Positions 55,892 to 64,000 of a DNA stretch of 64,000 nt are shown here, one piece after another. Origin of the DNA: Rattus norvegicus (lineage: Eukaryota; Chordata; Mammalia; Rodentia; Muridae); NCBI RefSeq assembly GCF_036323735.1, contig NC_086036.1:43275550-43339549 (forward strand), given 5' to 3'. The notes under the pieces were generated by a model, which saw only the letters and a program-made list of their open reading frames with translations, did no database searches and was not told where the DNA came from. The stretch's first letter is position 1. Every line of letters begins with the position of its first letter. Both the position numbers and the translations under genes were made by a program.

Positions 55892-58800
55892 AATAGGGTT
55901 ATTTGTTTCCCTGCGGTCTAACTTCTTGAGTTCTTTGTATATTTTGGATATAAGGCCTCTATCTGTTGTAGGATTGGTAAAGATCTTTTCCCAATCTGTT
56001 GGTTGCCGTTTTGTCCTAACCACAGTGTCCTTTGCCTTACAGAAGCTTTGCAGTTTTATGAGATCCCATTTGTCAATTCTTGATCTTAGAGCATAAGCCA
56101 TTGGTGTTTTGTTCATGAAATTTTTTCCAGTGCCCATGTGTTCCAGATGCTTCCCTAGTTTTTCTTCTATTAGTTTGAGTGTGTCTGGTTTGATGTGGAA
56201 GGTCCTTGATCCACTTGGACTTAAGCTTTGTACAGGGTGATAAGGATGGATCGATCTGCATTCTTCTACATGTTGCCCTCCAGTTGAACCAGCACCATTT
56301 GCTGAAAATGCTATCTTTTTTCCATTGGATGGTTTTGGCTCCTTTGTCAAAAATCAAGTGACCATAGGTTGTGGGTTCATTTCTGGGTCTTCAATTCTAT
56401 TCCATTGTTCTATCTGTCTGTCTCTGTACCAATACCATGCAGTTTTTATCACTATTGCTCTGTAATACTGCTTGAGTTCAGGGATAGTGATTCCCCCTGA
56501 AGGGCTTTTATTGTGGAGGATAGCTTTAGCTATCCTGGGTTTTTTGTTATTCCAGATAAATTTGCAAATTGTTCTGTCTAACTCTTTGAAGAAATGGATT
56601 GGTATTATGATGGGGATTGCATTGAATCTGTAGATTGCTTTTGGTAAAATGTCCATTTTTACTAAATTAATCCTGCCAATCCATGAGCATGGGAGATCTT
56701 TCCATCTTCTGAGGTCTTCTTCAATTTCTTTCCTCAGTGTCTTGAAGTTCTTATTGTACAGATCTTTTACTTGCTTGGTTAAAGTCACACCGAGGTACTT
56801 TATATTATTTGGGTCTATTATGAAGGGTGTTGTTTCCCTAATTTCTCTCTCGGCTTGTTTCTCTTTTGTATAGAGGAAGGCAACTGATTTATTTGAGTTA
56901 ATTTTATACCCAGCCACTTTGCTGAAGTTGTTTATCAGCTTTAGTAGTTCACTGGTGGAACTTTTGGGATCACTTAAATATACTATCATGTCATCTGCAA
57001 ATAGTGATATTTTGACCTCTTCTTTTCCGATCTGTATCCCCTTGATCTCCTTTTGTTGTCTGATTGCTCTGGCTAGAACTTCAAGAACTATATTGAATAA
57101 GTAGGGAGAGAGTGGGCAGCCTTGTCTAGTCCCTGATTTTAGTGGGATTGCTTCAAGTTTCTCTCCATTTAGTTTAATGTTAGCAACTGGTTTGCTGTAT
57201 ATGGCTTTTACTATGTTTAGGTATGGGCCTTGAATTCCTATTCTTTCCAGGAATTTTATCATGAAGGGGTGTTGAATTTTGTCAAATGCTTTCTCAGCAT
57301 ATAATGAAATAATCATGTGGTTCTGTTCTTTCAGTTTGTTTATATAATGGATCACGTTGATGGTTTTCCGTATATTAAACCATCCCTGCATGCCTGGGAT
57401 GAAGCCTACTTGATCATGGTGGATGATTGTTTTGATGTGCTCTTGAATTCGGTTTGCCAGAATTTTATTGAGTAGTTTTGCGTCGATATTCATAGGGGAA
57501 ATTGGTCTGAAGTTCTCTTTCTTTGTTGTGTCTTTGTGTGGTTTAGGTATAAGAGTAATTGTGGCTTCGTAGAAGGAATTCGGTAGTGCTCCATATGTTT
57601 CAATTTTGTGGAATAGTTTGGATAATATTGGTATGAGGTCTTCTATGAAGGTTTGATAGAATTCTGCACTAAACCCATCTGGACCTGGGCTCTTTTTGGT
57701 TGGGAGACCTTTAATGACTGCTTCTATTTCCTTAGGAGTTATGGGGTTGTTTAACTGGTTTATCTGTTCCTGATTTAACTTCGATACCTGGTATCTGTCT
57801 AGGAAATTGTCCATTTCCTGAAGATTTTCAAGTTTTGTTGAATATAGGTTTTTATAGTAAGATCTGATGATTTTTTGAATTTCCCCGAATCTGTAGTGAT
57901 GTCTCCCTTTTCATTTCTGATTTTGTTAATTTGGACACACTCTCTGTGTCCTCTCGTTAGTCTGGCTAAGGGTTTATCTATCTTGTTGATTTTCTCAAAG
58001 AACCAACTTTTGGTTCTGTTGATTCTTTCTATGGTCCTTTTTGTTTCTACTTGGTTGATTTCAGCTCTGAGTTTGATTATTTCCTGCCTTCTACTCCTCC
58101 TGGGTGTATTTGCTTCTTTTTGTTCTAGAGCTTTTAGGTGTGCTGTCAAGCTGCTGACATATGCTCTTTCCTGTTTCTTTCTGCAGGCACTCAGCGCTAT
58201 GAGTTTTCCTCTTAGCACAGCTTTCATTGTGTCCCATAAGTTTGGGTATGTTGTATCTTCATTTTCATTAAATTCTAAAAAGTTTTTAATTTCTTTCTTT
58301 ATTTCTTCCTTGACCAGGTTATCATTGAGTAGAGCATTGTTCAATTTCAACGTATATGTGGGCATTCTTCCCTTATTGTTATTGAAGACCAGTTTTAGGC
58401 CGTGGTGGTCCGATAGCACGCATGGGATTATTTCTACCTTTCTGTACCTGTTGAGGCCCGTTTTTTGACCAATTATATGGTCAATTTTGGAGAAAGTACC
58501 ATGAGGAGCTGAGAAGAAGGTATATCCTTTTGCTTTAGGATAGAATGTTCTATAAATATCCGTTAAGTCCATTTGGCTCATGACTTCTCTTAGTCTGTCG
58601 ACATCACTGTTTAATTTCTGTTTCCATGATCTGTCCATTGATGAGAGTGGTGTGTTGAAATCTCCCACTATTATTGTGTGAGGTGCAATGGGTGTTTTGA
58701 GCTTTAGTAAGGTTTCTTTTACGTATGTAGGTGCCCTTGTATTTGGGGCATAGATATTTAGGATTGAGAGTTCATCTTGGTGGATTTTTCCTTTGATGAA

Positions 58801-59158
58801 TATGAAGTGTCCTTCCTTATCTTTTTTGATGACTTTTAGTTGAAAATTGATTTTATCTGATATTAGAATGGCAACTCCAGCTTGCTTCTTCCGACCATTT
58901 GCTTGGAAAGTTGTTTTCCAGCCTTTCACTCTGAGGTAGTGTCTGTCTTTGTGTCTGAGGTGTGTTTCCTGTAGGCAGCAGAATGCAGGGTCCTCGTTGC
59001 GTATCCAGTTTGTTAATCTATGTCTTTTTATTGGGTAGTTGAGGCCATTGATATTGAGAGATATTAAGGAATAGTGATTATTGCTTCCCGTTATATTCAT
59101 ATTTGGATATGAGGTTATGTTTGTGTGCTTTCATTCTCTTGTTTTGTTGCCAAGACGA

Positions 59159-60367
59159 TTAGTTTCTTTCTTCTTCTAGGGTATAGCTTGCCTCCTTATG
59201 TTGGGCTTTACCATTTATTATCCTTTGTAGTGCTGGATTTGTAGAAAGATATTGTGTAAATTTGGTTTTGTCATGGAATATCTTGGTTTCTCCATCAATG
59301 TTAATTGAGAGTTTTGCTGGATACAGTAACCTGGGCTGGCATTTGTGTTCTCTTAGGGTCTGTATGACATCAGTCCAGGATCTTCTGGCCTTCATAGTTT
59401 CTGGCGAGAAGTCTGGTGTGATTCTGATAGGTCTCCCTTCATATGTTACTTGACCTTTTTCCCTTACTGCTTTTAATATTCTTTCTTTATTTTGTGCGTT
59501 TGGTGTTTTGACAATTATGTGAGGGGAGGTGTTTCTTTTCTGGTCCAATCTATTTGGAGTTCTGTAGGCTTCTTGTATGTCTATGGGTATCTCTTTTTTT
59601 AGGTTAGGGAAGTTTTCTTCTATGATTTTGTTGAAGATATTTACTGGTCCTTTGAGCTGGGAGTCTTCACTCTCTTCTATACCTATTATGCTTAGGTTTG
59701 ATCTTCTCATTGAGTCCTGTATTTCCTGTATGTTTTGGACCAGTAGCTTTTTCCGCTTTACATTATCTTTGACAGTTGAGTCAATGATTTCTATGGAATC
59801 TTCTGCTCCTGAGATTCTCTCTTCCATCTCTTGTATTCTGTTGGTGAAGCTTGTATCTACAGCTCCTTGTCTCTTCTTTTGGTTTTCTATATCCAGGGTT
59901 GTTTCCATGTGTTCTTTCTTGATTGCTTCTATTTCCATTTTTAATTCCTTCAACTGTTTGATTGTGTTTTCCTGGAATTCTTTCAGGGATTTTTGTGTCT
60001 CCTCTCTATAGGCTTCTACTTGTTTATTTATGTTTTCCTGGAATTCTTTCAGGGATTTTTGTGTCTCCTCTCTATGGGCTTCTACTTGTTTATTTATGTT
60101 TTCCTGGAATTCTTTCAGGGATTTTTGCGATTCTTTCAGGCATTTTTGCGATTCCTCTCTGTAGGCTTCTACTTGTTCTCTAAGGGAGTTCTTCACGTCT
60201 TTCTTGAAGTCCTCCAGCATCATGATCAAAAATGATTTTGAAACTAGATCTTGCTTTTCTGGTGTGTTTGGATATTCCATGTTTGTTTTGATGGGAGAAT
60301 TGGGCTCCGATGGTGCCATGTAGTCTTGGTTTCTGTTGCTTGGGTTCCTGCGCTTGCCTCTCGCCAT
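59159..60367 (-). CDS. LINE-1 ORF1 protein, intact open frame (402 codons)
   Basis: ORF1p is the RNA-binding trimeric chaperone that coats L1 RNA in the cytoplasm and is needed for retrotransposition. The frame starts 'MARGKRRNPSNRNQDYM' at 60367, just after the 5' UTR, and ends 'SYTLEEERN' at 59159, 58 bases before ORF2. Residues 1-60 are basic and unstructured. Residues 61-200 form a coiled coil containing tandem 22-residue units ('QKSLKEFQENINKQVEAHRE' type). The RRM-like domain at about 205-300 includes 'SIIGIEESED', and the C-terminal domain at about 300-390 includes 'NAQNKERILKAVREKGQVTY' and 'RRSWTDVIQTLREH'. No frameshift or internal stop is visible. Longer than the truncated copy at 11998-12546 because of two extra coiled-coil units. 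It would depend on ORF2p supplied from another L1. Confidence 0.93.
   Translation of the reverse strand: MARGKRRNPSNRNQDYMAPSEPNSPIKTNMEYPNTPEKQDLVSKSFLIMMLEDFKKDVKNSLREQVEAYREESQKCLKESQKSLKEFQENINKQVEAHREETQKSLKEFQENINKQVEAYREETQKSLKEFQENTIKQLKELKMEIEAIKKEHMETTLDIENQKKRQGAVDTSFTNRIQEMEERISGAEDSIEIIDSTVKDNVKRKKLLVQNIQEIQDSMRRSNLSIIGIEESEDSQLKGPVNIFNKIIEENFPNLKKEIPIDIQEAYRTPNRLDQKRNTSPHIIVKTPNAQNKERILKAVREKGQVTYEGRPIRITPDFSPETMKARRSWTDVIQTLREHKCQPRLLYPAKLSINIDGETKIFHDKTKFTQYLSTNPALQRIINGKAQHKEASYTLEEERN
59971..60175 (-). repeat. 66-bp tandem repeats in ORF1 (length polymorphism region)
   Basis: The string 'cctggaattctttcaggg' starts at 59971, 60037 and 60103, an exact 66-bp period, followed by degenerate partial units to about 60175. 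Each unit encodes 22 residues of coiled coil, so the frame is kept. Confidence 0.95.
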
Positions 60368-60831
60368 CAGATTATCTCTAGTGTTACTTTGTTCTGCTAT
60401 TTCTGACAGTGGCTAGACTGTCCTATAAGCCTGTGTGTCAGGAGTGCTGTAGACCTGTTTTCCTCTCTTTCAGTCAGTTATGGGGACAGAGTGTTCTGCT
60501 TTCGGGCGTGTAGTTTTTCCTCTCTACAGGTCTTCAGCTGTTCCTGTGGGCCTGTGTCTTGAGTTCACCAGGCAGCTTTCTTGCAGCAGAAAAGTTGGTC
60601 TTACCTGTGGTCCCGAGGCTCAAGTTCGCTCGTGGGGTGCTGCCCACGGGCTGTCTGCAGCGGCAGCAACCAGGAAGATATGCGCCGCCCCTTCCGGGAG
60701 CTTCAGTGCAGCAGGGTTCCAGATGGTCTTTGGCTTTTTCCTCTGGCGTCCGAGATGTGTGTGCAGAGAGCAGTCTCTTCTGGTTTCCCAGGCTTGTCTG
60801 CCTCTCTGAAGGTTCAGCTCTCCCTCCCACC
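60368..60831 (-). promoter_or_regulatory. LINE-1 5' UTR/promoter region with preserved CpGs
   Basis: This 464-bp GC-rich stretch directly precedes ORF1 in L1 orientation. CpGs are frequent at 60610-60760 (for example 'aagttcgctcgtggggtgct', 'atgcgccgccccttccgg'), unlike the rest of the window. Rodent L1 5' UTRs drive L1 transcription. It is shorter than the 740-bp counterpart at 12547-13286, so the 5' end is probably truncated. Confidence 0.8.
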
Positions 60832-60845
60832 GGCAGTTCCTTTTA
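60832..60845 (+). repeat. Target-site duplication, right (ggcagttcctttta)
   Basis: Perfect partner of 54456-54469, located at the 5' end of the L1. Confidence 0.95.
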
Positions 60846-62135
60846 AATCACTGTTTATGACTTGTTTACTTTCTTTTTCCTAGGGGAAGCATGTTGATGC
60901 CACACATATGTTAGGGTATGTCCTGCAACATATACTTCTTTTATTTATTATTTATTCGACAAATCAGGAGAATTTAAGCAACTTGAGATCCTGAGTTAGT
61001 TTCAAATTGAAATAAAAAATGATCATCCCTTAGTCATAGACACATAATAAATCATTAGCAAATGTTATAAATGAAAAACATGGTAAAAACAAACCAAAGC
61101 CCTTCGAAAGATAAATGCCCTGTCAACTTGTGTGATCTGTAGCAGGAATTCGGCTCTGAGGATTAATCTCTTAAGTCATATTTTTATAGAAAGTCAATCA
61201 AATTTGTTTCAAATTAAAGAGAGAGCAAAGTTGTTTTTCTGTGCTAGCGTTTTGGGATTTTCAATATGGATATTTTCTTTCATGTTTACAAACATAAGAA
61301 GACATGGCATACTTTCAGCCATGGGGAGTATTTGGGGTATGTGTCTAAGCATGTGTGTGTAACAACCTCACATCAATGGAAGATAAGTTGCATTTGAGAT
61401 TTAAATTATTGTTTTGTAAGCTGACAAGATGTTTTGACAGACAGTTAGACTGATGCCATTGTGAAGTACTTCTCTCATTGACTTTCCTTTGCTCAATTAC
61501 TTGAGCCTCACCCAAAACAGGAATCCATCACCTCTAGAGATATGTCAGAAGATGGTAAGATGTAGATTTGTCTTTTTTATCTTTTCCTTCCAAATAAGAT
61601 TCAGTTGTCACAATGACAGAAGATTTGAGCAAGGCAAAAGCCCCCAGTGAAATGTCAGAACTTCATCATAGTATGCATTTCAATTGACACATTAGCAAGC
61701 GTTCATTTGTGCTGAGTTTGACCTTAAACCAACCATTAGATTTCTGGACAGAAATCATGCAAGAACCAATAAAAAATATGGGCTACATAAATTACAAAGA
61801 GTATAATTTAAAGATCAGGAGAAGTTCCTTATGTAAGCCATTGTTTTGTCGTCTTTTAAACTTCTGGAAACTTCTCTATTGTGTAACCATGTGACATGAA
61901 AACCAAAAAACACACAAGATGAGTGCTGTTTATGGTGACCTTGTTAGGCCAAGCATTCAGAGACTGAGCAGGCCTTGAGAAATGAAGTTTAATTCGGGAA
62001 ACATAGTCTAAAATCTTTCAGAACCAGGTTTTCCCATTGTCTAATGTGCCCTTGTGTGCGCATAGGGCTTATCCATTTTCTCACTGACTCTCATGTATTC
62101 CAAGAAAAAGCTGTTTTTGTTCACACTGGGTTAAC
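60846..62135. other. No gene recognised; unassigned
   Basis: AT-rich. An open frame at 61132-61362 has a hydrophobic stretch but no family match that I recognise. Confidence 0.4.
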
Positions 62136-62254
62136 TACACACAGAGACAGACAGATAGACAGACAGACAGACACAAGCATGCACACAAAAGCACACAAGC
62201 ATGCACAAAAACACACAAAAGTGTGCACACACACACACACACCACGCACACACT
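62136..62254. repeat. (CAGA)n and CACA-rich compound microsatellite
   Basis: An imperfect CAGA run, then irregular 'gcacacaaaagcacacaagc'-type units and a CA run. Confidence 0.9.
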
Positions 62255-62569
62255 TCAGCTCAGAATTTTAGTCTAGACTAGTCTAAATGGGGACTTTAGT
62301 CCCATTGTCAACTTTGTTTTGGTTGTATAACCAAGTTCTCACTTAGGAGCAACTGGAGTTTGCAGTCAAAATGAGGTGCAGTTTTCAGAGAAAGCCCAGA
62401 TGCTCCTTAATTCAGTATGAGTCACTGGGACATGTGGAGGTGACTCTAGAGCACACCCTCCTCCTTGTTTGACTCTGAAAGGTAGCAACAGGGAACCTAA
62501 GATGAAGAGACTCAATATACTTGGAGCATTTATATTCTTATTATCCTTAAAACATCTAAACTGAGAAGA
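62255..62569. other. No feature recognised
   Basis: No gene or named repeat seen. Confidence 0.4.
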
Positions 62570-62900
62570 ACTCTCCAAGAGCATGTTACTGAGTGTATCA
62601 GCTATATTCCAGGGTGGACCCCATGCCTAAGAGAAGTTATTTAATACTAAATGAACTCCTTGTTTATTTTTTGTGTATATATTGCTTGGTTTGGTAATTT
62701 ATTTTGTCTTTTTAATTTTTGTGTTCTTTTGGTTTGTATGGTTTGACTTTGATTTGTTATGTTTTTCTAGATTTATGTATTTAATTATTTTTCAGAGAAA
62801 GTGAGAATATATGAAATTGGGTAGTTAAGGAATTGATAAGATTCTGGAAGAAAACGAGAAGTTGAATATTGAATGAAAAAATAAATATTTTTAAAGTCTC
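62570..62900 (+). mobile_element. Lx-type LINE-1 3' tail, diverged
   Basis: 'gtatcagctatattccaggg', 'ctaaatgaactccttgttta', a T-rich GTTTT-type segment and 'gaatatatgaaattgggtag' follow the Lx 3'-end order seen at 32.8-33.1 kb, ending in AATAAA-like text at 62878-62890. Confidence 0.65.
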
Positions 62901-63817
62901 ATATGAAATGGAAAGTAAAATAATTTATCACATAAAAATAAATCTAGACTGAGATAGATTGCTTGAATCTAAATCTAGTACATTAATTTAATTGTAAGAA
63001 GAGCATTATAGGTGATGTCTGGAAATAGCTCCACAATGACGATGATGTTATTTTAATATTTATGAGAACTAGTTTTAAACATTTTATTATCCCACTAGGC
63101 TATGATGCTCAGGGAATTTTTCTGGGCTAATCTAGACACTCTGACAAAGTGTCACAGTGGTACACCCTATGTGGGTCTCACTGAGATAGTTGCCTGTGGA
63201 GACAGAACACTGTTACAAATATTTTTTGTCATCATTGTCATTGTCTTCATTATCATCATTGCTTTCTCACTAAGGGTTTGCTATTATCCTGAGGTCCTAC
63301 TGATCTCAATAGTAGGTCTGATCTCTCAACCAACTCTTCTAAGCCCAACGATGCTGGGCCCTATGTGCCTCTTCTTGTGTTCCATGGAAGCTGCATTTCA
63401 CACAGGACCAGTAATGACACAGTGCACAGGAGGATATTGAAGAAACTCAGTTTCAAGCAATTACACTCTAATTTGGCAAGAAAACTTATACCAAAAAATG
63501 TACTAACATAAAGACAAGCATATATAAACCACAAAATACATAAAATCCTTTTTTTTGTCCCATAGATTTTATCAAGTAAGACTTAGAGGTATCATATTTA
63601 ATGGTGTCACAAAAGCAAAGAAGAGGAAGGGTGTATAGGATGTAGAAGATGTGTCCTGTTCCTGGTAGAGATATAGATGCTTGGCTACAGATGGCGTTAT
63701 TAGAACAAAGACTACTGGGATGTTTCAAATTAACTTCCTTTACATAGCTATTCTCCTCCCCATAGGAAGAGATAAGGACCTTATGTTTTATGAGCAGCAT
63801 AAATTCTTTTTTATAAA
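62901..63817. other. No gene recognised; unassigned
   Basis: The longest open frame (63102-63440, 112 codons) has an Ile/Val-rich hydrophobic segment near residues 40-55 but no recognised domain. Probably chance. Confidence 0.4.
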
Positions 63818-63876
63818 TTCTTTTTTATTAGTTATTTATTTACATTTCAAATGTTATCTCCTTCCTGGTCTCCAGT
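63818..63876 (-). mobile_element. Minimal LINE-1 3'-end fragment, reverse orientation
   Basis: 'ttttttattagttatttatt' followed by 'tacatttcaaatgttatctc' matches the reversed last 60 bp of L1 (compare 54480-54530). An imperfect repeat 'ataaattctttttt' just to the left (63798-63822) may be part of the insertion footprint. Confidence 0.65.
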
Positions 63877-64000
63877 TGATGGTAGTTTTACCTAGAAGAA
63901 AGCAAATGTTTCCAAACACAAAACTAATATATCATATAAGCACACATACAAATTTAGAGAAATATGCAAAAGGTAGGAGGATAAAGAAGAATGGATGTTT

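Larger units (their letters stand above)
55214..59100 (-). pseudogene. LINE-1 ORF2 with frameshifts and an ID insertion
   Basis: ORF2p is the endonuclease-reverse transcriptase of L1. The start at 59100 reads 'MNITGSNNHYSLISLNING'. The endonuclease is open for 433 codons with 'CCLQETHL', 'LNIYAPN', 'IIVGDFNTPLSSMDR', 'DHIIG' and 'LSDHHG' catalytic blocks intact. A 1-base deletion at about 57883-57887 stops that frame at 57799. The next frame, open for 486 codons to 56354, holds the reverse transcriptase with 'GTRQGCPLSPYLFNIVLE' and the active site 'FADDMIVYL'. A 2-base loss at about 56368-56373, a 1-base gain at about 56197-56201, the ID insertion at 55817-55876 and a 1-base loss at about 55385 break the C-terminal region, which still shows 'CWRGCGERGTLLHCWWDC'. 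A full ORF2p cannot be made; separate EN and RT fragments are conceivable. Confidence 0.93.
54470..60831 (-). mobile_element. Young 6.36-kb LINE-1 with target-site duplication
   Basis: On the minus strand the order is: 5' UTR (60831-60368), ORF1 (60367-59159), a short spacer, ORF2 (59100-55214, broken), 3' UTR and poly(A) (T-rich at 54470-54491 on the plus strand). A perfect 14-bp target duplication flanks it. Preserved CpGs in the 5' UTR, an open ORF1 and long open stretches of ORF2 make it the youngest large L1 in the window. Four small indels and an ID insertion disable ORF2, so it is not autonomous. Confidence 0.97.

Noticed and set aside
57875..58468. Plus-strand open frame of 197 codons with hydrophobic segments
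   Set aside because: It is antisense to the L1 endonuclease coding region of ORF2 (59100-57799). The hydrophobicity comes from complementing A-rich lysine codons.
59971..60175. CRISPR-like regularly spaced repeat
   Set aside because: The 66-bp units are contiguous, in frame in L1 ORF1 and have no spacers; the genome is mammalian.
63102..63440. Possible small membrane protein (112 codons)
   Set aside because: No recognised family, no splice or promoter context, and the hydrophobic run comes from an ATT/ATC-rich low-complexity stretch.

Overview
This window looks like non-coding genomic DNA from a murid rodent, most probably rat (Rattus). It is AT-rich and I see no intact host protein-coding gene or functional RNA gene. 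Its content is rodent-type LINE-1 (modern L1 plus older Lx-type copies), B1, B2/B3 and B4 SINEs, one tRNA-derived ID element (the family strongly amplified in rat), MaLR/MLT1-type LTRs, URR1-like DNA transposon remnants and microsatellites. The rat call rests on the ID element and on the rat-style ORF1 with 66-bp length-polymorphism repeats. It is an inference from family knowledge, not a database match. By my own coordinates LINE-1 pieces cover roughly 25 kb, close to 40 percent of the window.

Layout. 1-9.1 kb: a B2, an old Lx 3' end, a reversed L1 3'-UTR fragment and a decayed plus-strand L1 (about 3.57-8.13 kb) that itself carries a 118-bp nested L1 insert, then an Lx-like tail and a B3. 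9.13-13.30 kb: a minus-strand L1 with 5' UTR, ORF1 start and ORF2 end, an internal deletion of about 2.4 kb, and an 11-bp flanking duplication set apart from its 3' end by a possible transduced segment. 13.3-24.7 kb: mostly unassigned sequence with MLT1/MaLR LTRs, a URR1 and LTR-like repeats. 24.76-30.88 kb: an old, essentially full-length plus-strand L1 with a 15-bp target duplication. 31-46.9 kb: a long TG/AG microsatellite, LTR-like repeats, two Lx 3' ends, a URR1, a 74-bp L1 and a 593-bp L1, the last two with clean target duplications. 47.04-47.57 kb: a processed pseudogene of dynactin subunit 5 (Dctn5). 48.3-52.7 kb: a SINE-rich stretch. 54.46-60.85 kb: the youngest-looking element, a 6.36-kb minus-strand L1 with a perfect 14-bp target duplication, a CpG-containing 5' UTR, an open 402-codon ORF1 and an ORF2 broken by frameshifts and by an ID insertion. 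60.85-64 kb: unassigned sequence, a microsatellite, an Lx tail and a tiny L1 3' end.

No set of genes works together here. The only proteins that could be made are L1 ORF1p (59.2-60.4 kb) and truncated pieces of L1 ORF2p. The history is one of repeated retrotransposition into a gene-poor region, with L1 machinery also explaining the Dctn5 copy and the SINEs. I looked for an undescribed system and found none. The most informative observations are nested and duplicated insertion structures that allow relative dating.
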